Of a DNA stretch of 64,000 bases, positions 61,255 through 64,000 are shown one piece after another. This DNA comes from Defluviitaleaceae bacterium. Its GTDB lineage: Bacteria > Bacillota > Clostridia > Lachnospirales > WQUN01. Numbering within the stretch: the first letter of the stretch is position 1; each line of letters opens with the position of its first letter. Made by a program: the position numbers and the translations under genes. The stretch lies in assembly GCA_009786925.1 (NCBI GenBank), contig WRGY01000126.1, positions 1-64,000 on the forward strand. Reading direction: 5' to 3'. The notes under the pieces are model-generated. The model was not told the DNA's origin and made no database searches. It worked only from the letters and a program-made list of their open reading frames with translations.

Positions 61255-62958
61255 CTACCTCGCCGCGATTACGTTTGCACGCAAAATCACTTGCTCTTTG
61301 TGTTTGTAGCCCGCTGTCATAACCTTTACGATTTCGCCTTTTTCAAAGTTGCTATGCTTTTCGGCAATGATGACCTCATGCTCCTTGGAATTAAATTGCT
61401 CTTTTAGTAGCGGGCGGATTACAGTGATATTATTTTTTTTCAATATAACTTCTAATGAGCGGAATGTGAAATCCAAATCCTGCGCCGCCGCCAGTACATG
61501 TCTGTCCTGTGAATCTCTCAGGCGCGAAACGCTGTGGGTCAGGATTTCTTCGAATGTGCATACCTCATACAACAGCACCTCTCTTTTAAAACGAAGGGAT
61601 GCCTTCTCCAGCTTTTCTGTGTATTTTATTTTTTTGTTTTCCAAAAGCTCACGGCATGGGTCAAAAGTTCTGCCATTTTTGCATTCTTCGAAAAATCCGC
61701 CGATTGCAGACTCATCTTCGGGTGGGTTTTCTGTCCATGCGGCTCTGACATTTTCCAAAATCGGTTGCATTTCTTCGCTCCCGAAAGCAGTTTTTTCTGT
61801 AGAAAACTCCTTCAACACATCACCGCATTGGCTTGTAAACGTTACGATGTTTTCCTTTAGTCCTGATATTTTTATTTCGATAGTCTCACAAATCCCTGTC
61901 AAGATGTTTTTTTCTGACTCGACTTCTGCCTGATTATTATTTTTTATACTCGCCAAGCTTTTTACAAAAACATCGGTGATTTCTTCTGCTAACAAAACCT
62001 CTGCACTCACCATACGTTGCAAGGTGTAAGCCGCCTTTTTATATTCCATGTCAAAACCGCCGAGCAGCACCGTAGCCTGTGCGTCCAACGCGTCCAAAAA
62101 CATTTGCTTCTCGGGCTGCACGGGAGAAGCGGCTACCAGTGCGGCATTCAGCTCACTCTCAAACTCCTCCAGTGGGCGGCATACTGTGGTGCGTGGCGAC
62201 GAAGCAAGTAGCTTTTGCAATTCCTCGATAATAGGTGCTGTCTGCTGGTATGCCTCGCGCAATGCATCCAAAATGCATGTTACTGTAGGCTCTCTTGGTG
62301 CGGCTTCTTCGAGAGCAAGCACCTGTACCTTTATGATATTGCCTAGCTCTTCCCACTCGCGCTCCACCAGCGCGGTATAAAACCGTGATGTCTTACGCCC
62401 TTGCAGGTCATCAAACTTAGCCTGACAAAACCGCAGTGCTTCACGATATGTTGTATAAAAATCATAAAAATTGCCGAGCAAAATCATCTCAAATGAGTCA
62501 TCCCATACCTCGTTTTCGTTACGTAGACCGGTCGCAAATTTGCTTTCATGCTTTTCGATTACTTCCACTGCTTTTAGTACTGCTTCATCTACGATTGCGC
62601 ATTTTTCCAGAGTTATGGGGTTTGAGCCTTCTTGGAAATCGCCGGTCTCTTCTTCAAACTCACGCAGTCGTGATTTTAACACCTCGCATATGCCCATGAT
62701 GAGTGCGCGGACAGTCGGGCTTTCAAAAGAACTATCTGCCGCCAAATCTACTACTCGACGATACACACCCATGAGTCCTACAAGATGTGCATAAACAGTC
62801 TCATCGCTTTCTCCAAGGCGCGAAAAGCGAGCCGCGTCTGCTGCGATTTGCGCACGCACGGCTTCTCTGATTGCCGAAAATTTTTCTTTTATGCTTTGGC
62901 CTAAGCTTTTGGAAGAAACGGCTTTATATTCCTGCCAAGCCGAAAAAAGATTACTCAT
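61255..62958 (-). CDS. Large helical protein with C-terminal GrpE-like domain
   Basis: C-terminus FNSKEHEVIIAEKHSNFEKGEIVKVMTAGYKHKEQVILRANVIAAR matches the GrpE head pattern (HEAV...pGTVvevlqkGY...RvLRpA.V); about 480 aa N-terminal extension. Confidence 0.75.
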   Translation of the reverse strand: MSNLFSAWQEYKAVSSKSLGQSIKEKFSAIREAVRAQIAADAARFSRLGESDETVYAHLVGLMGVYRRVVDLAADSSFESPTVRALIMGICEVLKSRLREFEEETGDFQEGSNPITLEKCAIVDEAVLKAVEVIEKHESKFATGLRNENEVWDDSFEMILLGNFYDFYTTYREALRFCQAKFDDLQGRKTSRFYTALVEREWEELGNIIKVQVLALEEAAPREPTVTCILDALREAYQQTAPIIEELQKLLASSPRTTVCRPLEEFESELNAALVAASPVQPEKQMFLDALDAQATVLLGGFDMEYKKAAYTLQRMVSAEVLLAEEITDVFVKSLASIKNNNQAEVESEKNILTGICETIEIKISGLKENIVTFTSQCGDVLKEFSTEKTAFGSEEMQPILENVRAAWTENPPEDESAIGGFFEECKNGRTFDPCRELLENKKIKYTEKLEKASLRFKREVLLYEVCTFEEILTHSVSRLRDSQDRHVLAAAQDLDFTFRSLEVILKKNNITVIRPLLKEQFNSKEHEVIIAEKHSNFEKGEIVKVMTAGYKHKEQVILRANVIAAR

Positions 62959-64000
62959 AAAGCTCGTCCACTGAAAGCTCTGTCACTACTCCGTCCGTAG
63001 AAAGGCTTTTAGCCATCACTCTCAGCATATTATCCTGCCCCACATGGAAGATTACCTTTACTTTTTCCTGTCCGCGCACACCCTGCGGAATCCCACGTAG
63101 TGATGTGCCGGCGAGGCGTTTCATACCCTCGCGGTTTACTGTTATATTTTTATCTACATCCAATGCGGGCATGGTATTTTCGTATGCTACGATTGCCATA
63201 CTCGTTACATTGTCGTGATTTGTCATGAGCGGCTCGGGTGCATCCACAGTCAGACCCTCTTTTGGTATATCCAGCCCGGCGGGTACTATTTCCATAAACC
63301 GCCGTCCTGCGATTTCCAACCCAAGCGGATGAATCGTCCGCTCTTGCACGACCGGGCCGCGCACGGTGGGCATCATTATCATATTGCAATAATACGCTGC
63401 ACCCTGCGAAATACTAAGCGCGGGACTGATTTTTGATTTAAACGGCTCTTTGTTAAACCGCTCGGTGATTTTTTCGCCTACATACAGAACGGAAGAACTA
63501 CCTCCCACGAGGAAAATCTCGTCTATATCCCCTTCGGTAAGCCCGCCCGCTTCCAGACAACGACTCACACATGTCAATGTCTCGTCAATGAGGTCGCTTA
63601 CGCTTTTGTCACGGAATTTTTCATAAGATTCTTGTGAATCCCCCAGTGCGTTCACCCTCTTATGTGTCAAAAATTGCTCGCGGGTTATCTCCATGTTTAT
63701 GTTTACGATTTTTGGCTCTTGGATAAGTGGTGCCAGTGTCACCTTTGTTGTTTTTGTTTGGCTTAGGCGTTCTTTTGCTTGGTTGGCGGCTTGTTGTAAC
63801 CGTACGAGAGCGACCTTTTTTTGACGCTTAGAAACACCATCGTCTGCATCCTCATCAAAGAGGTCGATTTCTTCTCCCGTGAGCTTTTTAAATTCTTCGT
63901 ACACAATATCCATGATGACCTTGTCTATGTCGTTTCCGCCCAAGTCATTGTCTCCATATGTGCTTATGATAGAAATGGTAGGCTCGCCCGCCTCTTCTGT
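62951..64000 (-). CDS. Hsp70/DnaK-family chaperone, N-terminal part outside the window
   Basis: Open frame continues upstream (TEEAGEPTISIISTYGDNDLGGNDIDKVIMD...); EIFLVGGSSSVLYVGEKI; beta substrate-binding-like C-terminus; no alpha-helical lid. Confidence 0.9.
   Translation of the reverse strand, partial: TEEAGEPTISIISTYGDNDLGGNDIDKVIMDIVYEEFKKLTGEEIDLFDEDADDGVSKRQKKVALVRLQQAANQAKERLSQTKTTKVTLAPLIQEPKIVNINMEITREQFLTHKRVNALGDSQESYEKFRDKSVSDLIDETLTCVSRCLEAGGLTEGDIDEIFLVGGSSSVLYVGEKITERFNKEPFKSKISPALSISQGAAYYCNMIMMPTVRGPVVQERTIHPLGLEIAGRRFMEIVPAGLDIPKEGLTVDAPEPLMTNHDNVTSMAIVAYENTMPALDVDKNITVNREGMKRLAGTSLRGIPQGVRGQEKVKVIFHVGQDNMLRVMAKSLSTDGVVTELSVDELYE

Overview
A 64 kb chromosomal window from a spore-forming Firmicute, probably a clostridium (spoIIR, a SpoVB-like flippase, YtrA/GntR-type ABC modules, and a DUF3798 ABC importer are present). 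It is densely coded on both strands. Core loci are pgk-tpiA-gpmI-eno, prmC, a Sua5/TsaC homologue, upp, serC-serA-DUF1015, recA, prs, eda and spoIIR. Accessory loci include a sugar-ABC operon fused to HlyD/MacB-like genes, a GH10 xylanase lipoprotein, a Ca-type P-ATPase beside a Crp/Fnr regulator, an SsuABC-like importer, an ArsR/CadA metal-efflux pair, a GGDEF/degenerate EAL/HDOD protein, a stalk-domain surface protein with an acidic linker and a large serine recombinase. The strongest candidate for an under-described system is the minus-strand cluster at 59.5-64 kb: an Hsp70 with a beta substrate-binding domain, a 567-aa protein ending in a GrpE-like head, a second divergent Hsp70-like ATPase and a small Cys-rich protein, all translationally coupled and next to the recombinase. 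A nested 216-bp inverted repeat at 30.4-30.6 kb is the clearest unexplained DNA-level structure. I saw no rRNA, tRNA or CRISPR array. All assignments come from reading the sequence and motifs; no database search was run.
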